The position numbers and the translations under genes are program-made. A stretch of DNA of 64,000 bases, from assembly GCF_900188005.1 (NCBI RefSeq), contig NZ_FZNR01000022.1:1-64000 (forward strand), in the 5' to 3' direction. Positions 16,001-25,136 of this stretch are shown piece by piece. The notes under the pieces are model-generated. The model saw nothing but the letters and a program-made list of their open reading frames with translations. It was not told where the DNA came from and made no database searches. Within the stretch, counting starts at the first letter, position 1, and each line of letters starts with the position of its first letter. The DNA is from Actinoplanes regularis. Its GTDB lineage: Bacteria > Actinomycetota > Actinomycetes > Mycobacteriales > Micromonosporaceae.

Positions 16001-17730
16001 CCTCGACCGACGACTCCGGCGCCGCGTCCGCGACTCCGGCGCCCCCAGCGACCCCGAACGCGCCTCCGGCAACCCCGAACGCGCCTCCGGCGACTCCGGC
16101 GACCCCGAACGTGATCCAGCCGGGCGCTTCCGGGGTCGCGAATGGCCGTACGGCGAAAAGCCCCGCCACCACCGCGGCGAAGGTGGCCGGCGCCGCCGCG
16201 CTGATCACCGTGCTCACCATCCTGGCCCGCGTCGCCGGCTTCGGCCGCACCCTGGTCTTCTTCTACACCGTCGGCGAGGGCGGCCACGGCGGCCTGCCCG
16301 ACCTGTACTTCGCCGCCAACACGGTGCCCAACATCGTCTTCGAGGTGGTCGCCGGCGGTGCCCTGGCCAGCCTCGTGGTGCCGCTGCTCGCCCGAGCGGT
16401 CGCCGACGGCGACCGCGCCGGGGTCGGCCGGATCACGTCCGCCCTGCTGACCTGGATGGTGGCGCTGACCGTCCCGCTCGCCGTGGCGGTCGCGCTGGCC
16501 GCCGGGCCGATCACCGGCCTGCTGCACGGGGTGCCGCCCGAGCACCAGGAGGTCGCTGCCCGGATGCTGCGGATCTTCGCGCCGCAGCTGCCGCTCTACG
16601 GCATCGGTATCGTGCTGACCGGTGTGCTGCAGGCCCATCACCGATTCGCCTGGCCGGTGATCGCGCCCCTGCTCTCCAGCGTGACCGTGATGGCGGCCTA
16701 CCTGACGTACGCCGGGATCGACGGCGCCCGCACCGACTTCGCCGGGCTCTCCACCGCGGGCGAGCTGACCCTCTCGGCCGGCACCACGCTCGGCGTCGTG
16801 GTGCTGAGCCTCTGCCTGCTGATCCCGCTGTACCGGCTGCGGTTGCGGCTGCGCCCCGGTTTCCGGTTCCCCGGCGGCGAGGGCCGTCAGGCGGTCCGTC
16901 TCGGCTGGGCGGGCGCGGTCACCGTCGGCGCGCAGCAGGTGGTGGTCGCCCTGATCGTCACGCTCGGCGCGCAGCAACTCGCCCGGTACAACGGCGCGCA
17001 GACGGTCTTCCTGCTGCCCTGGGCGGTGCTCGCGGTGCCGCTGGCCACCGCGGTCTACCCCCGCCTGGCGGACGCGGCGGTGCGGCGCGACGAGACCGCC
17101 TACGCCGGCGCGCTCTCCGGCACCGCCCGGTCGGTCGTGCTGCTGGCCGGGCTGGGCATGGCCGCGCTCGCCGGGCTGGCGGTCCCCGCGGCCCACCTGA
17201 TGAACGCGAAGGGCGCGGCTCCCGGAATCGTGGGCTTCGCGCCCGGCCTGCTCGGCTACGCGTTGTTCGCGCTGCTCTCGCGGGCGCTCTACGCACGTGG
17301 CGCGACGGTCGCGGCGGCGGTCGCGTCCGGCGTCGGCTGGCTTTGCGCCGGGATCGCGGTCGTGGCGGTCACCGCGACCACCGAGGGCGGGGCGGAGCTG
17401 GCCGGGCTCGGCCTGGCCAACGCGCTGGGCATGTCCGTGACCGGGTTGTTGCTGGTCCTCGCGGTGCGCCGGCACGCCGGTCCGGCCGCGCTCGCCGGTC
17501 TGTTCCGCGCGGTCGCCGCCGCGGTGGGCGCGGCCGCCGTCGCCGCTCTCGCCGGGTGGGGCGTGGCGACGGGGCTGGCCGGGCATACCGGGGGCGTGTC
17601 CGGGAGCCTGCTGCAGGGCCTGCTGGGCGGGATCGCGGTCGTGGTGGTCTTCATCACGGTGGCGTTCGCGCTCGACCGGCGCGATCTGGGCCCGCTCGCC
17701 GGGACACTGGTGCGGCGTTTGCGGAGATAG
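15997..17730 (+). CDS. murJ: MurJ/MviN-type lipid II flippase
   Basis: 577 residues from the GTG at 15997, whose TGA-overlapping position (GTGA) fits the local style. Residues 1-45 are Pro/Ala-rich repeats (TPAPPATPNAPPATPN). From residue about 60 a MATE/MOP-type polytopic fold of 14 or so helices follows, with ILARVAGFGRTLVFFYTVGE, FAANTVPNIVFEVVAGGALA and PLLARAVADGDR as in MurJ. It moves lipid II or a related polyprenyl-linked precursor across the membrane. The classic actinobacterial MurJ sits elsewhere near parAB and carries a kinase-like domain. This one has none, so it may be a second flippase that serves the adjacent MraY-like enzyme. Confidence 0.85.
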   Translation: MTSTDDSGAASATPAPPATPNAPPATPNAPPATPATPNVIQPGASGVANGRTAKSPATTAAKVAGAAALITVLTILARVAGFGRTLVFFYTVGEGGHGGLPDLYFAANTVPNIVFEVVAGGALASLVVPLLARAVADGDRAGVGRITSALLTWMVALTVPLAVAVALAAGPITGLLHGVPPEHQEVAARMLRIFAPQLPLYGIGIVLTGVLQAHHRFAWPVIAPLLSSVTVMAAYLTYAGIDGARTDFAGLSTAGELTLSAGTTLGVVVLSLCLLIPLYRLRLRLRPGFRFPGGEGRQAVRLGWAGAVTVGAQQVVVALIVTLGAQQLARYNGAQTVFLLPWAVLAVPLATAVYPRLADAAVRRDETAYAGALSGTARSVVLLAGLGMAALAGLAVPAAHLMNAKGAAPGIVGFAPGLLGYALFALLSRALYARGATVAAAVASGVGWLCAGIAVVAVTATTEGGAELAGLGLANALGMSVTGLLLVLAVRRHAGPAALAGLFRAVAAAVGAAAVAALAGWGVATGLAGHTGGVSGSLLQGLLGGIAVVVVFITVAFALDRRDLGPLAGTLVRRLRR

Positions 17731-17735
17731 CGAGG

Positions 17736-17773
17736 CCACCCAACCGGTCCGGCGCACCGGATCGGTTGGGTGG
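17736..17773 (+). terminator. Terminator after murJ
   Basis: A 17-bp stem (CCACCCAACCGGTCCGG pairing with CCGGATCGGTTGGGTGG, one G-U pair) with a CGCA tetraloop is followed by TTGTTAA. It lies 5 nt after the murJ stop and separates it from the glycosyltransferase gene. Confidence 0.85.
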
Positions 17774-17869
17774 TTGTTAACTTCGGCCATGCGGCCGGCG
17801 TCCGGCGGACGCCTGTTAATTTCGGTCCGCGCGCCGATCAGTGCGTGCGAGGAGAGGGGTATACCGCTC

Positions 17870-18976
17870 GTGAGCAGCGACGACGGGTGGCGTGGCACGG
17901 TCGTGCTGGTGCTGGGTTCCGCTACCGGCGGCACCGGTGGGCACGTCCTGTCGCTGGCCCGCGGCCTGGTCGCGGCCGGTTGCCGGGTGCTGGTCTGCGG
18001 GCCGGCCGCCAACGACGAGCACTACGGGTTCACCGCCGCCGGGGTGGAGTACAGCCCGGTCGAGATCCCGGCCGACCCCGGCCCGCAGGACTCCGGCGCC
18101 ATCCGGGCGCTGCGCCGAGCGATCGCCGGCCGCCAGGCTGACGTGATCCACGCCCACGGGCTGCGGGCGGCCTTCGTGGTCTCGCTCGCCCGTACCGGTG
18201 TGCCGCTCGTCGTCACCTGGCACAACGCCGTGCTCGCCAAGGGCCTGCGCGGCCAGGCCGGTGCCCTGGTAGAACGGATCGTCGCCCGCAACGCCGAGCT
18301 CACCCTGGGCGCCTCGGAGGACCTGGTGGAGCGGGCCGTCGCGCTCGGCGCGAAGAACGCCCGGCTCGGTCCGGTGGCCGCCCCGGAACACCGGCCGCCG
18401 AAGCGCACCCGGCAGGCGGTCCGCGCCGAGTTCCGGATCAAGGGCGACACCCCGCTGATCCTGTCGGTCGGCCGGCTGCACCCGCAGAAGCACTACGACC
18501 TGCTGGTCGACGCCGCCGCCCGGTGGCGGGAGCTCGATCCGGCTCCGGTGGTCGTGGTCGCCGGCTCCGGGCCCAGCTACATGCCGCTGGCTCAGCGGGC
18601 GTCCCGGACCCACGCCCCGTTCCACCTGCTCGGGCACCGGAGCGATGTGCCGGACCTGCTGCTCGGCGCCGACCTGGCGGTGGTCACCAGCGACTGGGAG
18701 GCGCGGCAGCTGTTCGCCCAGGAGGCGTTGCGGGCCGGCGTGCCGCTGATCACCACCGCCGTCGGCGGGCTGCCCGGCCTGGTGGGGGACGCCGCGGTGC
18801 TGATCCCGCCGGGGGACCTGGACGCGCTGGACAACGCCGTACGGACGGTGCTGTCGGATCCGGGGCTGCGTGCCGACCTCGCCGCCCGCGGACCCGTCCA
18901 GGCCGCCACCTGGCCGGACGAGACCGCCGTCGTCGACGCGGTCCGTTCGGCGTACGCCGAGGTCGCCGCCGCATGA
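17870..18976 (+). CDS. GT-B fold glycosyltransferase (family 4 type)
   Basis: 368 residues from the GTG at 17870, which has GAGGGG about 10 nt upstream; the frame is open from 17774. The N-terminal Rossmann half begins VVLVLGSATGGTGGHVLSLA and has HAHGLRAAFVVSLARTGVPL. The C-terminal half has the Glycos_transf_1 motifs LSVGRLHPQKHYDLLVDAAA and SDWEARQLFAQEALRAGVPL followed by GGLPGLVGDAAVLIPPGD. The usual EPFG(L/Y)xxxE donor motif reads WEARQLFAQE. It is probably a soluble or membrane-associated enzyme using a nucleotide sugar. Position between a flippase and a large membrane protein points to envelope glycan or glycolipid synthesis. Confidence 0.85.
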   Translation: MSSDDGWRGTVVLVLGSATGGTGGHVLSLARGLVAAGCRVLVCGPAANDEHYGFTAAGVEYSPVEIPADPGPQDSGAIRALRRAIAGRQADVIHAHGLRAAFVVSLARTGVPLVVTWHNAVLAKGLRGQAGALVERIVARNAELTLGASEDLVERAVALGAKNARLGPVAAPEHRPPKRTRQAVRAEFRIKGDTPLILSVGRLHPQKHYDLLVDAAARWRELDPAPVVVVAGSGPSYMPLAQRASRTHAPFHLLGHRSDVPDLLLGADLAVVTSDWEARQLFAQEALRAGVPLITTAVGGLPGLVGDAAVLIPPGDLDALDNAVRTVLSDPGLRADLAARGPVQAATWPDETAVVDAVRSAYAEVAAA

Positions 18977-19007
18977 GCGACCTGACGAGCGCAGCGGAGG
19001 TGGCGGC

Positions 19008-21245
19008 ATGACCAGCCGTCTCGACCGCATCCGTCGGGTTCGCCCGCCGGGAACCCCGCGCGGCAGGAGCGCCGCGGCCTGGGTGCCCTTCCTGCTCGTC
19101 GTCCTGGTCGTGGCGGCCACTCTGCTCGGGCTGACCATCCGCCCGGCCGGCCAGGCCGACCGGGGCACGGCCGACTACGTGATCGTCGCCGGCGCGGCCG
19201 GGCTGCGCTGGGACGATCTCGACCCGCAACGCACTCCGGCGCTGTGGCGGGAGGCCACCAAGGGCTCCATCGGCTGGCTGTCGGTGCGCTCGGCGCACGA
19301 GGCGACCTGCCCGTCGGACGGCTGGCTGACGCTGGGCGCCGGTAACTATGCGGCCTGGGACACCCGGCCGGTGCCCGGGAAATGCCCGCCGATCAAGCCG
19401 GAGCTGACCCGTCCGGACAACATCGGCGCGAACGTGAACGCGCAGAACACCGTGGTGCGCAACAACCAGGACCGGCTGCCGTACGGCACCACCCCGGGCG
19501 CCCTCGCCGAATCGGTCCGCTGCACCGTGGCGGTCGGCCGGAACGCCGCGCTCGCCGCCGCCCGCCCGTTCGGCCGTGTCGACGAGTACGCCGACACTCT
19601 CCCCGACGACCCGCGCAAGCTGCTTTCCGACTGTGTGCTGAGCGTCGTCGACCTGGGCACCGTCTCCGGCACCGGGGTCCAGCGGCAGGAGGCGGCGGCC
19701 GCCGCCGACGCGAACCTGGCCCGGGTCCTGGCCGCCCGCCCGGAGCGGTCGCTGCTGCTGATCGCCGGCGTCGCGGACACCGACAGCACCTCCCGCCTGC
19801 ACGTGGCGATCGCCGAGGGGCACGGCTGGGAGGGCGGCTGGCTGACCTCGGCCGGCACCGGCCGGCAGGGCTACCTCCAGCTGATCGACCTGGCCCCGAC
19901 GGTGCTGGCGGTGCTCGGCAAGGCGGCTCCGGAGAAGCTGTTCGCCGGGTATGCGGCCACCGTCTCGCCCGGTCGGCCGGACGACCCGGCCGCGGCGATG
20001 CAGGGCCGCAACAACGCGGACCAGCGGGCGATCGCCCAGCACGGCGTGGCGTCGATCTTCTTCACCGTGCTGGCCGTGGTGCAGGTGCTGCTCTTCGCCG
20101 CGCTCGTGCCGGTGCTGATGCGGGCGCGCCGGCACGCCGGACCGGTCGCGCCACCGCTGCCGCCGCCGAGGCTGGTGGCGGCGCTGGAGGCGGCCCTGAT
20201 CGCGGTCGCGCTGGCCATCCCGGCGGCTCTGATCGCCGACGTCGCGCCGTGGTGGAACGCCGACCATCCGGCCTGGATGTTCGGCGGCGCGACGTTCGTG
20301 CTGATGGCCCTCGGGATGCTGGCGGTCCGGCTGGCCCCGCGCTACCGGATGACGCTCTGGCCGATGGGCGCGTCCGCCGCGCTCAGCGCGATCGTGATCG
20401 TGGTGGACCTGCTGTCCGGGGCGCGGCTGCAACTCAACGGCGTGGCCGGCTACGCGGCGACCCACGGCATCCGGTACGCCGGGCTGGGCAGTGTCGGCCT
20501 GGGCGTCTTCATCGCCGGGCTGCTGCTGGCGGCCGGCTGCCTTGCCCAGTGGGTGGGCCGGACCTGGCGGCCGGTGGTGATGGTGCTCTTCGGCGGTCTC
20601 GGCGTGGTCATGGTGGGCAGTCCGTACCTGGGCGCCGACCCGGTCGGTGCGATCGCGGTGACCGCCGGGGTGTGCGTGGCGGCGGCGATGAGCTCCGGTG
20701 GCTGGCTGACGTTTCCCCGGATCGCCTGGGCGACGGTCGGCGCGATCGCGGTGACCGTGAGTTTCGCCGCACTGGATCTGCATCGCACGACCCTCGAACA
20801 GGGGACGCTGGGCCGGTTCCTGAGCGCGCTGGGCAGTGGCACGGCCGGGCCGGCGATGCAGCGGGCGGCCGCGGCGAACGGTCAGGCGCTGCTGGACAGT
20901 CCGCTGACCCTGCTCGCCCTGGCGGGTGCGCTGATGCTGGCGTTCGGCCAGTTCTCGCCGTGGGGCGGGCTGAACCGGGTGTACGGCCTGCATCCCGCGA
21001 TCCGGGCGGCGATCGCCGGCACGGTGGTGGCGTCGGTCACCGCCGGGGTCTTCGGTGGTACCGCGCTCGGGGTGGCCGGCGCGGCGGCCGCGACCGCGGT
21101 GCCGATCGCCGTTCTGACCGCTCTGCGGGTGTTGCTGCACGCCGCGGACCGCACTCCGGCGCCGGGGGTGACCGAGGGTCCGGGCGGCCCGTTGTTGCGC
21201 AAAGCCGACGATGATCAACTCTCGGTAACCGAATCGGCAGGCTGA
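19008..21245 (+). CDS. Large polytopic membrane protein with an extracytoplasmic domain
   Basis: 745 residues from the ATG at 19008 with GGAGG 7 nt upstream. One transmembrane helix near residue 30 (WVPFLLVVLVVAATLLGL) is followed by an external domain of about 310 residues containing ADYVIVAGAAGLRWDDLDPQ and SLLLIAGVADTD. This resembles the alkaline-phosphatase or sulfatase-like fold seen in some actinobacterial envelope proteins, but I cannot confirm catalytic residues. From about residue 345 there are around ten membrane helices to the C-terminus. The genes from 17870 to here run in one direction, suggesting one envelope pathway. Specific function not recognised. Confidence 0.75.
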   Translation: MTSRLDRIRRVRPPGTPRGRSAAAWVPFLLVVLVVAATLLGLTIRPAGQADRGTADYVIVAGAAGLRWDDLDPQRTPALWREATKGSIGWLSVRSAHEATCPSDGWLTLGAGNYAAWDTRPVPGKCPPIKPELTRPDNIGANVNAQNTVVRNNQDRLPYGTTPGALAESVRCTVAVGRNAALAAARPFGRVDEYADTLPDDPRKLLSDCVLSVVDLGTVSGTGVQRQEAAAAADANLARVLAARPERSLLLIAGVADTDSTSRLHVAIAEGHGWEGGWLTSAGTGRQGYLQLIDLAPTVLAVLGKAAPEKLFAGYAATVSPGRPDDPAAAMQGRNNADQRAIAQHGVASIFFTVLAVVQVLLFAALVPVLMRARRHAGPVAPPLPPPRLVAALEAALIAVALAIPAALIADVAPWWNADHPAWMFGGATFVLMALGMLAVRLAPRYRMTLWPMGASAALSAIVIVVDLLSGARLQLNGVAGYAATHGIRYAGLGSVGLGVFIAGLLLAAGCLAQWVGRTWRPVVMVLFGGLGVVMVGSPYLGADPVGAIAVTAGVCVAAAMSSGGWLTFPRIAWATVGAIAVTVSFAALDLHRTTLEQGTLGRFLSALGSGTAGPAMQRAAAANGQALLDSPLTLLALAGALMLAFGQFSPWGGLNRVYGLHPAIRAAIAGTVVASVTAGVFGGTALGVAGAAAATAVPIAVLTALRVLLHAADRTPAPGVTEGPGGPLLRKADDDQLSVTESAG

Positions 21246-21368
21246 CACGCATGCCCACCAGCCCGAACGTAGTGGGTCCGGCAATGAGTGTTACGGTGAA
21301 TTCCCGTGGATGGGGCGAAGAAGCCCCGGTCTGCACGATCCGCAAGACGGCGACCACGGGAGCGGGCC

Positions 21369-23048
21369 TTGGCCTCAACAGTGCGTGACACTCGGCACAT
21401 CTTCGTCACCGGGGGCGTCGCCTCCTCGCTGGGCAAGGGCCTCACCGCCTCCAGCCTCGGCAATCTGCTCACCGCCCGCGGGCTCCGCGTCGTGATGCAG
21501 AAGCTCGACCCCTATCTGAACGTCGACCCGGGCACGATGAACCCGTTCCAGCACGGTGAGGTCTTCGTCACCGAGGACGGCGCGGAGACCGACCTGGACG
21601 TCGGGCACTACGAGCGCTTCCTGGACCGGGACCTCTCCGGCAAGGCGAACGTGACCACCGGCCAGGTCTACTCGGCGGTCATCGCCCGGGAGCGGCGTGG
21701 TGAGTACCTCGGCGACACCGTGCAGGTCATCCCGCACATCACGAACGAGATCAAGAGCCGGATCTTCGCGATGGCCGACCCGGACGAGAACGGCCTCGTT
21801 CCGGACGTGGTGATCACCGAGGTCGGTGGCACCGTCGGTGACATGGAGTCGCTGCCGTTCCTGGAGGCGATCCGTCAGGTCCGCCACGAGGTCGGCCGGG
21901 ACCACGTCTTCTACCTGCACGTCTCGCTCGTGCCCTACCTCGCCCCGTCGGGTGAGCTGAAGACCAAGCCGACCCAGCACTCGGTGGCCGCGCTGCGCAA
22001 CATCGGTATCCAGCCGGATGCCCTGATCTGCCGCAGTGACCGGGAGATCCCCGAGAAGATGAAGCACAAGCTGGCGCTCTACTGCGACGTGGACGTCGAG
22101 GCCGTCATCGCCTGCCCGGACGCGCCGAGCATCTACGACATCCCGAAGGTGCTGCACGACGAGGGCCTGGACGCGTACGTGGTCCGGCGCCTCGGCCTGT
22201 CGTTCCGCGACGTGAACTGGCAGACCTGGAACGACCTGCTGGAGCGGGTGCACCACCCGAAGCGCACGATCACCATCGCGCTGGTCGGCAAGTACGTCGA
22301 CCTGCCGGACGCGTACCTGTCGGTCAGCGAGGCGATCCGGGCGGCCGGCTTCGGCAACACCGTGAAGATCAAGATCCGCTGGGTGCCGAGCGACGACTGC
22401 GAGACCCCGGCCGGCGTCGCGAACGCTCTGAAGGGCGTCGACGGCATCGTCATCCCCGGCGGCTTCGGCGTCCGCGGCATCGAGGGCAAGGTCAACACTT
22501 CGCGGTACGCCCGGGAGAACCGCATCCCGATCCTGGGCCTCTGCCTCGGCCTGCAGTGCATGACCATCGACGCGGCGCGCAACCTGGCCGGCCTGGCGGG
22601 CGCGAACTCGCTGGAGTTCGAGGAGACCGCCACCTACCCGGTGATCTCCACGATGGCCGACCAGGAGGAGATCGTCGCGGGCAAGGGCGACCTGGGCGGC
22701 ACGATGCGCCTGGGCTCCTACCCGGCGAAGCTGCGTGAGGGCTCGATCGTCGCCGAGGTCTACGGCGCGACGGAGATCTCCGAGCGGCACCGGCACCGCT
22801 ACGAGGTGAACAACGACTACCGCGACAAGCTCGCCCAGTCCGGCCTGGTCTTCTCCGGCACCTCGCCGGACGGCCGCCTGGTCGAGTTCATCGAGCTGGA
22901 CCGCGAGACGCACCCGTACTTCGTGGCAACCCAGGCGCACCCGGAGCTGAAGAGCCGGCCGACCCGCCCGCACCCGCTCTTCGACGGCCTGATCAAGGCC
23001 GCCATCGCGTACGCGGCCGCGGACGAGCTGCCGGTCGAAGCATCTTGA
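21369..23048 (+). CDS. pyrG: CTP synthase
   Basis: It makes CTP from UTP, ATP and glutamine. From the TTG at 21369 (GGGAG 6 nt upstream) it has 559 residues; a GTG at 21306 would add a basic 21-residue leader. The synthetase domain starts with HIFVTGGVASSLGKGLTASS and has the conserved KLDPYLNVDPGTMNPFQHGE and DGAETDLDVGHYERF. The class I glutamine amidotransferase domain (residues about 300-545) has GLCLGLQCM with nucleophile C392 and the AHPELKSRP His/Glu pair near residue 523. A small GGGGC/GCCCC hairpin (21313-21327) lies in the leader. Regulation of the CTP-attenuation type is not evident. Confidence 0.97.
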   Translation: MASTVRDTRHIFVTGGVASSLGKGLTASSLGNLLTARGLRVVMQKLDPYLNVDPGTMNPFQHGEVFVTEDGAETDLDVGHYERFLDRDLSGKANVTTGQVYSAVIARERRGEYLGDTVQVIPHITNEIKSRIFAMADPDENGLVPDVVITEVGGTVGDMESLPFLEAIRQVRHEVGRDHVFYLHVSLVPYLAPSGELKTKPTQHSVAALRNIGIQPDALICRSDREIPEKMKHKLALYCDVDVEAVIACPDAPSIYDIPKVLHDEGLDAYVVRRLGLSFRDVNWQTWNDLLERVHHPKRTITIALVGKYVDLPDAYLSVSEAIRAAGFGNTVKIKIRWVPSDDCETPAGVANALKGVDGIVIPGGFGVRGIEGKVNTSRYARENRIPILGLCLGLQCMTIDAARNLAGLAGANSLEFEETATYPVISTMADQEEIVAGKGDLGGTMRLGSYPAKLREGSIVAEVYGATEISERHRHRYEVNNDYRDKLAQSGLVFSGTSPDGRLVEFIELDRETHPYFVATQAHPELKSRPTRPHPLFDGLIKAAIAYAAADELPVEAS

Positions 23049-23596
23049 TGGGTTTCGAGCACGAGACGGTCGCCCGGATCGAGCGCTACCGGGGTCCGAT
23101 CTTCGATGTCGTCACCGACGAGGTGACCATGTCCCACGGCGGCACCGCCAAGCGTGACGTGGTGCGCAACCGGGGCGCGGTCGTCGTGGTGGCGCTCGAC
23201 GAGGCCGGCCGGGTGGTGCTGATCAAGCAGTACCGGCACGCGCTCGGCGCCCGGATCTGGGAGCTGCCGGCCGGGCTGCGCGACGTCGAGGACGAGGACC
23301 CGGCGCTGACCGCGGCCCGCGAACTCGCCGAGGAGGCCGACCTCACGGCCGGCCGGATGGAGAAGCTGGTCGAGGTGCACACCTCGCCCGGCTTCAGCAC
23401 CGAGCACGTGCTGGTCTACCTGGCCCGTGACCTGGCGCCGGTGCCGCACGCGGACCGCTTCGCCCGGCACGACGAGGAGGCCGACCTCGAGGTGACCCGG
23501 GTCGACCTCGACGAGGCGGTCGCGATGGTGCTCCGCGGTGAGATCACCAACGCGGCCGCGGTGGCGGGTCTGCTCGCCGCCGCCCGGGTGCGCTGA
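23048..23596 (+). CDS. NUDIX ADP-ribose pyrophosphatase
   Basis: 182 residues. The ATG shares its A with the pyrG stop (TGATG), so it is translationally coupled. The Nudix box spans GLRDVEDEDPALTAARELAE plus EADL, with the REL-EE core and one extra residue between G and the first E, as in mycobacterial Rv1700, its positional counterpart and a known ADP-ribose pyrophosphatase. The upstream segment IKQYRHALGARIWELPAG is typical of this subfamily. It clears free ADP-ribose. Confidence 0.92.
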   Translation: MGFEHETVARIERYRGPIFDVVTDEVTMSHGGTAKRDVVRNRGAVVVVALDEAGRVVLIKQYRHALGARIWELPAGLRDVEDEDPALTAARELAEEADLTAGRMEKLVEVHTSPGFSTEHVLVYLARDLAPVPHADRFARHDEEADLEVTRVDLDEAVAMVLRGEITNAAAVAGLLAAARVR

Positions 23597-23599
23597 TCG

Positions 23600-24982
23600 C
23601 TACTCCGCCGCCGGGCACGAGGTGCCCGGCGGCGGAACCGTCAGGTCGATCAGGTAGCGGTCGACCGCCGCGATCGTGCAGGGGCTGCTCCGGTACGCCC
23701 CGTGGCCCGAGCCCAGGTAGGTGACGAGCCGGCCGGCACGCCCCAGTTCGGCCTCGACGTGGCGGGCCCAGCCGTACGGCGTGCGCGGGTCGTGCACGGC
23801 GTTGAGCAGCAGCAGCGGGGTGCGTGTGCGCACGTCGAGCCGGTGCGGGGGATTCGCGACCGGTTGGGGCCAGCCGAGGCAGGTCCGGATCGCCAGCATC
23901 CCGGCCCCGTACCGTGCGTCCGGCGCCGCTTTCTCCGTGATCTCCAGAAGCCTCCGGTACGCCCGGTAGTCGCGCACGTCCGCCGGGAAGTCCGCGCAGA
24001 ACACCCCGGCCGCCACGTCCAGAGCCGGCGCCGGTGGCGCGGTCCCCTTGGTGAGCTGGTCGATCACCGTGGCCAGCCGGCCCCACTGCGGGGTCAGCCC
24101 GAACGGGATCGCGGCGACCTCGAACGAGGTCAGCGACGGATATCTGCCCCGGTCGGCGTCCTGGAGGACGGTTCGCCAGGTCTGCCGGACGTCCGTGCCG
24201 TGCAGCACGCACTCGTCCACGGTGACCCGCCCGCACCAGGCCACGAACTCGTCGAACGAGTCCTGCAGCCCGGCCGCCTCGGAGCGAACGAATTCGGTCA
24301 GCGGCAGGTGGTGGTCGAAGACGCTCTCGAGGACGATCGCGCGTACCCGATCGGGGTACCGCTCCGCGTACATCTCGCCCAGCAGTGTCCCGTAGGACGA
24401 GCCGTGGAAGGTCAGCCGCCGCTCACCCAGCGCCCGCCGCAGCGCGTCCAGGTCCTGGGCCTGGGTCACCGAGTCGGCATGGTCGAGGAGCGGGCTGCTC
24501 GCCCGGCACCGGTCCCAGTAGGCCCGGTTCGTGGCCACCGCGGCGTCGAACTGCGTCTGGTCCGCGAGGATGACCGGTGGGCGGTCTGCTTCCGGCGCGC
24601 AGCCGGGTGCGGCCGTTCGCTTGACCGTACGCGGGTCGAAGCTCACCAGGTCGAACCGGTCCAGTTGCTCGTCGCTGAACCGGTCACCCTTCCGGACCCG
24701 GTCGACGCCGGAGTCGCCCGGGCCACCCGGCCCGAAGACCAGCGTGCCGACCTTGCGCTCGGGCGCCCGCGCGAACCGTTTCACCACGGCCATCCCGAAG
24801 GTCGCGCCGTGCGGATCCGACCAGTCGACCGGCAGGGTCAGCGTCGCGCAGGTCACCGCGGAGCTGGGTGGATGGCCCGGGATGTCGTTGGGGCACGCGC
24901 CCCAGTCCAGCCCCGGGCTCGGATGGGCCGTCGGCGGCGTGACGGCGAGGGCGAGGGCGGTGATCAGGGCGGCCAGCTGCAC
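23600..24982 (-). CDS. Secreted alpha/beta-hydrolase, tripeptidyl aminopeptidase type (peptidase S33)
   Basis: 460 residues from GTG with GGAGT 5 nt upstream. Residues 1-19 are a signal peptide (MQLAALITALALAVTPPTA). The mature enzyme has the S33 pattern: GTLVFGPGGPGDSG (oxyanion region), FHGSSYGTLLGEMYAERYPD with the nucleophile Ser, the cysteine-containing FCADFPADVRDY typical of the TAP-like C-terminal domain, NAVHDPRTPYGWA with the acid Asp, and GSGHGAYRSSPC with the His. Streptomyces relatives cut tripeptides from secreted proteins. It is likely extracellular and scavenges peptides. It is convergent with the pyrG-NUDIX pair. Confidence 0.88.
   Translation of the reverse strand: MQLAALITALALAVTPPTAHPSPGLDWGACPNDIPGHPPSSAVTCATLTLPVDWSDPHGATFGMAVVKRFARAPERKVGTLVFGPGGPGDSGVDRVRKGDRFSDEQLDRFDLVSFDPRTVKRTAAPGCAPEADRPPVILADQTQFDAAVATNRAYWDRCRASSPLLDHADSVTQAQDLDALRRALGERRLTFHGSSYGTLLGEMYAERYPDRVRAIVLESVFDHHLPLTEFVRSEAAGLQDSFDEFVAWCGRVTVDECVLHGTDVRQTWRTVLQDADRGRYPSLTSFEVAAIPFGLTPQWGRLATVIDQLTKGTAPPAPALDVAAGVFCADFPADVRDYRAYRRLLEITEKAAPDARYGAGMLAIRTCLGWPQPVANPPHRLDVRTRTPLLLLNAVHDPRTPYGWARHVEAELGRAGRLVTYLGSGHGAYRSSPCTIAAVDRYLIDLTVPPPGTSCPAAE
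23604..23636. terminator. Bidirectional terminator between convergent genes
   Basis: A perfect 15-bp stem (TCCGCCGCCGGGCAC pairing with GTGCCCGGCGGCGGA) with a GAG loop lies 8 nt beyond the NUDIX stop. It is also inside the last codons of the convergent hydrolase, where it encodes PPPGTSCPAAE. One element therefore serves both coding and termination. Confidence 0.75.
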
Positions 24983-25095
24983 GGCGACTCCTCGGCTCCG
25001 GCGATGGTTGCCGATTCATCGTTGTCTCTGGCCGCTCACCGTCCTATCCGGATCTCCCCCTAATCTCCGTCAGGCACTGTCGTGCAGATAGTGAA

Positions 25096-25129
25096 TTGAC
25101 ATAGATCGTAGTTACGTACATGCGTACGT
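25096..25129 (+). promoter_or_regulatory. Probable -35 box and operator palindrome for the ArsR-type gene
   Basis: A TTGACA hexamer (25096-25101) lies upstream of an interrupted palindrome, ACGTAC-ATGC-GTACGT (25114-25129), which occupies the expected -10 region 8 nt before the ATG at 25137. The layout fits autorepression by the winged-helix regulator. No clear -10 hexamer is visible, so the promoter part is tentative. Confidence 0.5.
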
Positions 25130-25136
25130 TCGAAAC

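Noticed and set aside
15415..18012. 865-codon minus-strand frame across the MraY-like gene and murJ
   Set aside because: Shadow of plus-strand genes with intact motifs; Arg/Gly/Gln-rich composition is typical of GC-rich antisense frames.
21306..21368. Hairpin in the pyrG leader as a CTP-sensing attenuator
   Set aside because: Only a 5-bp GGGGC/GCCCC stem with no T tract and no initial G-run-plus-C pattern; too weak to claim attenuation.
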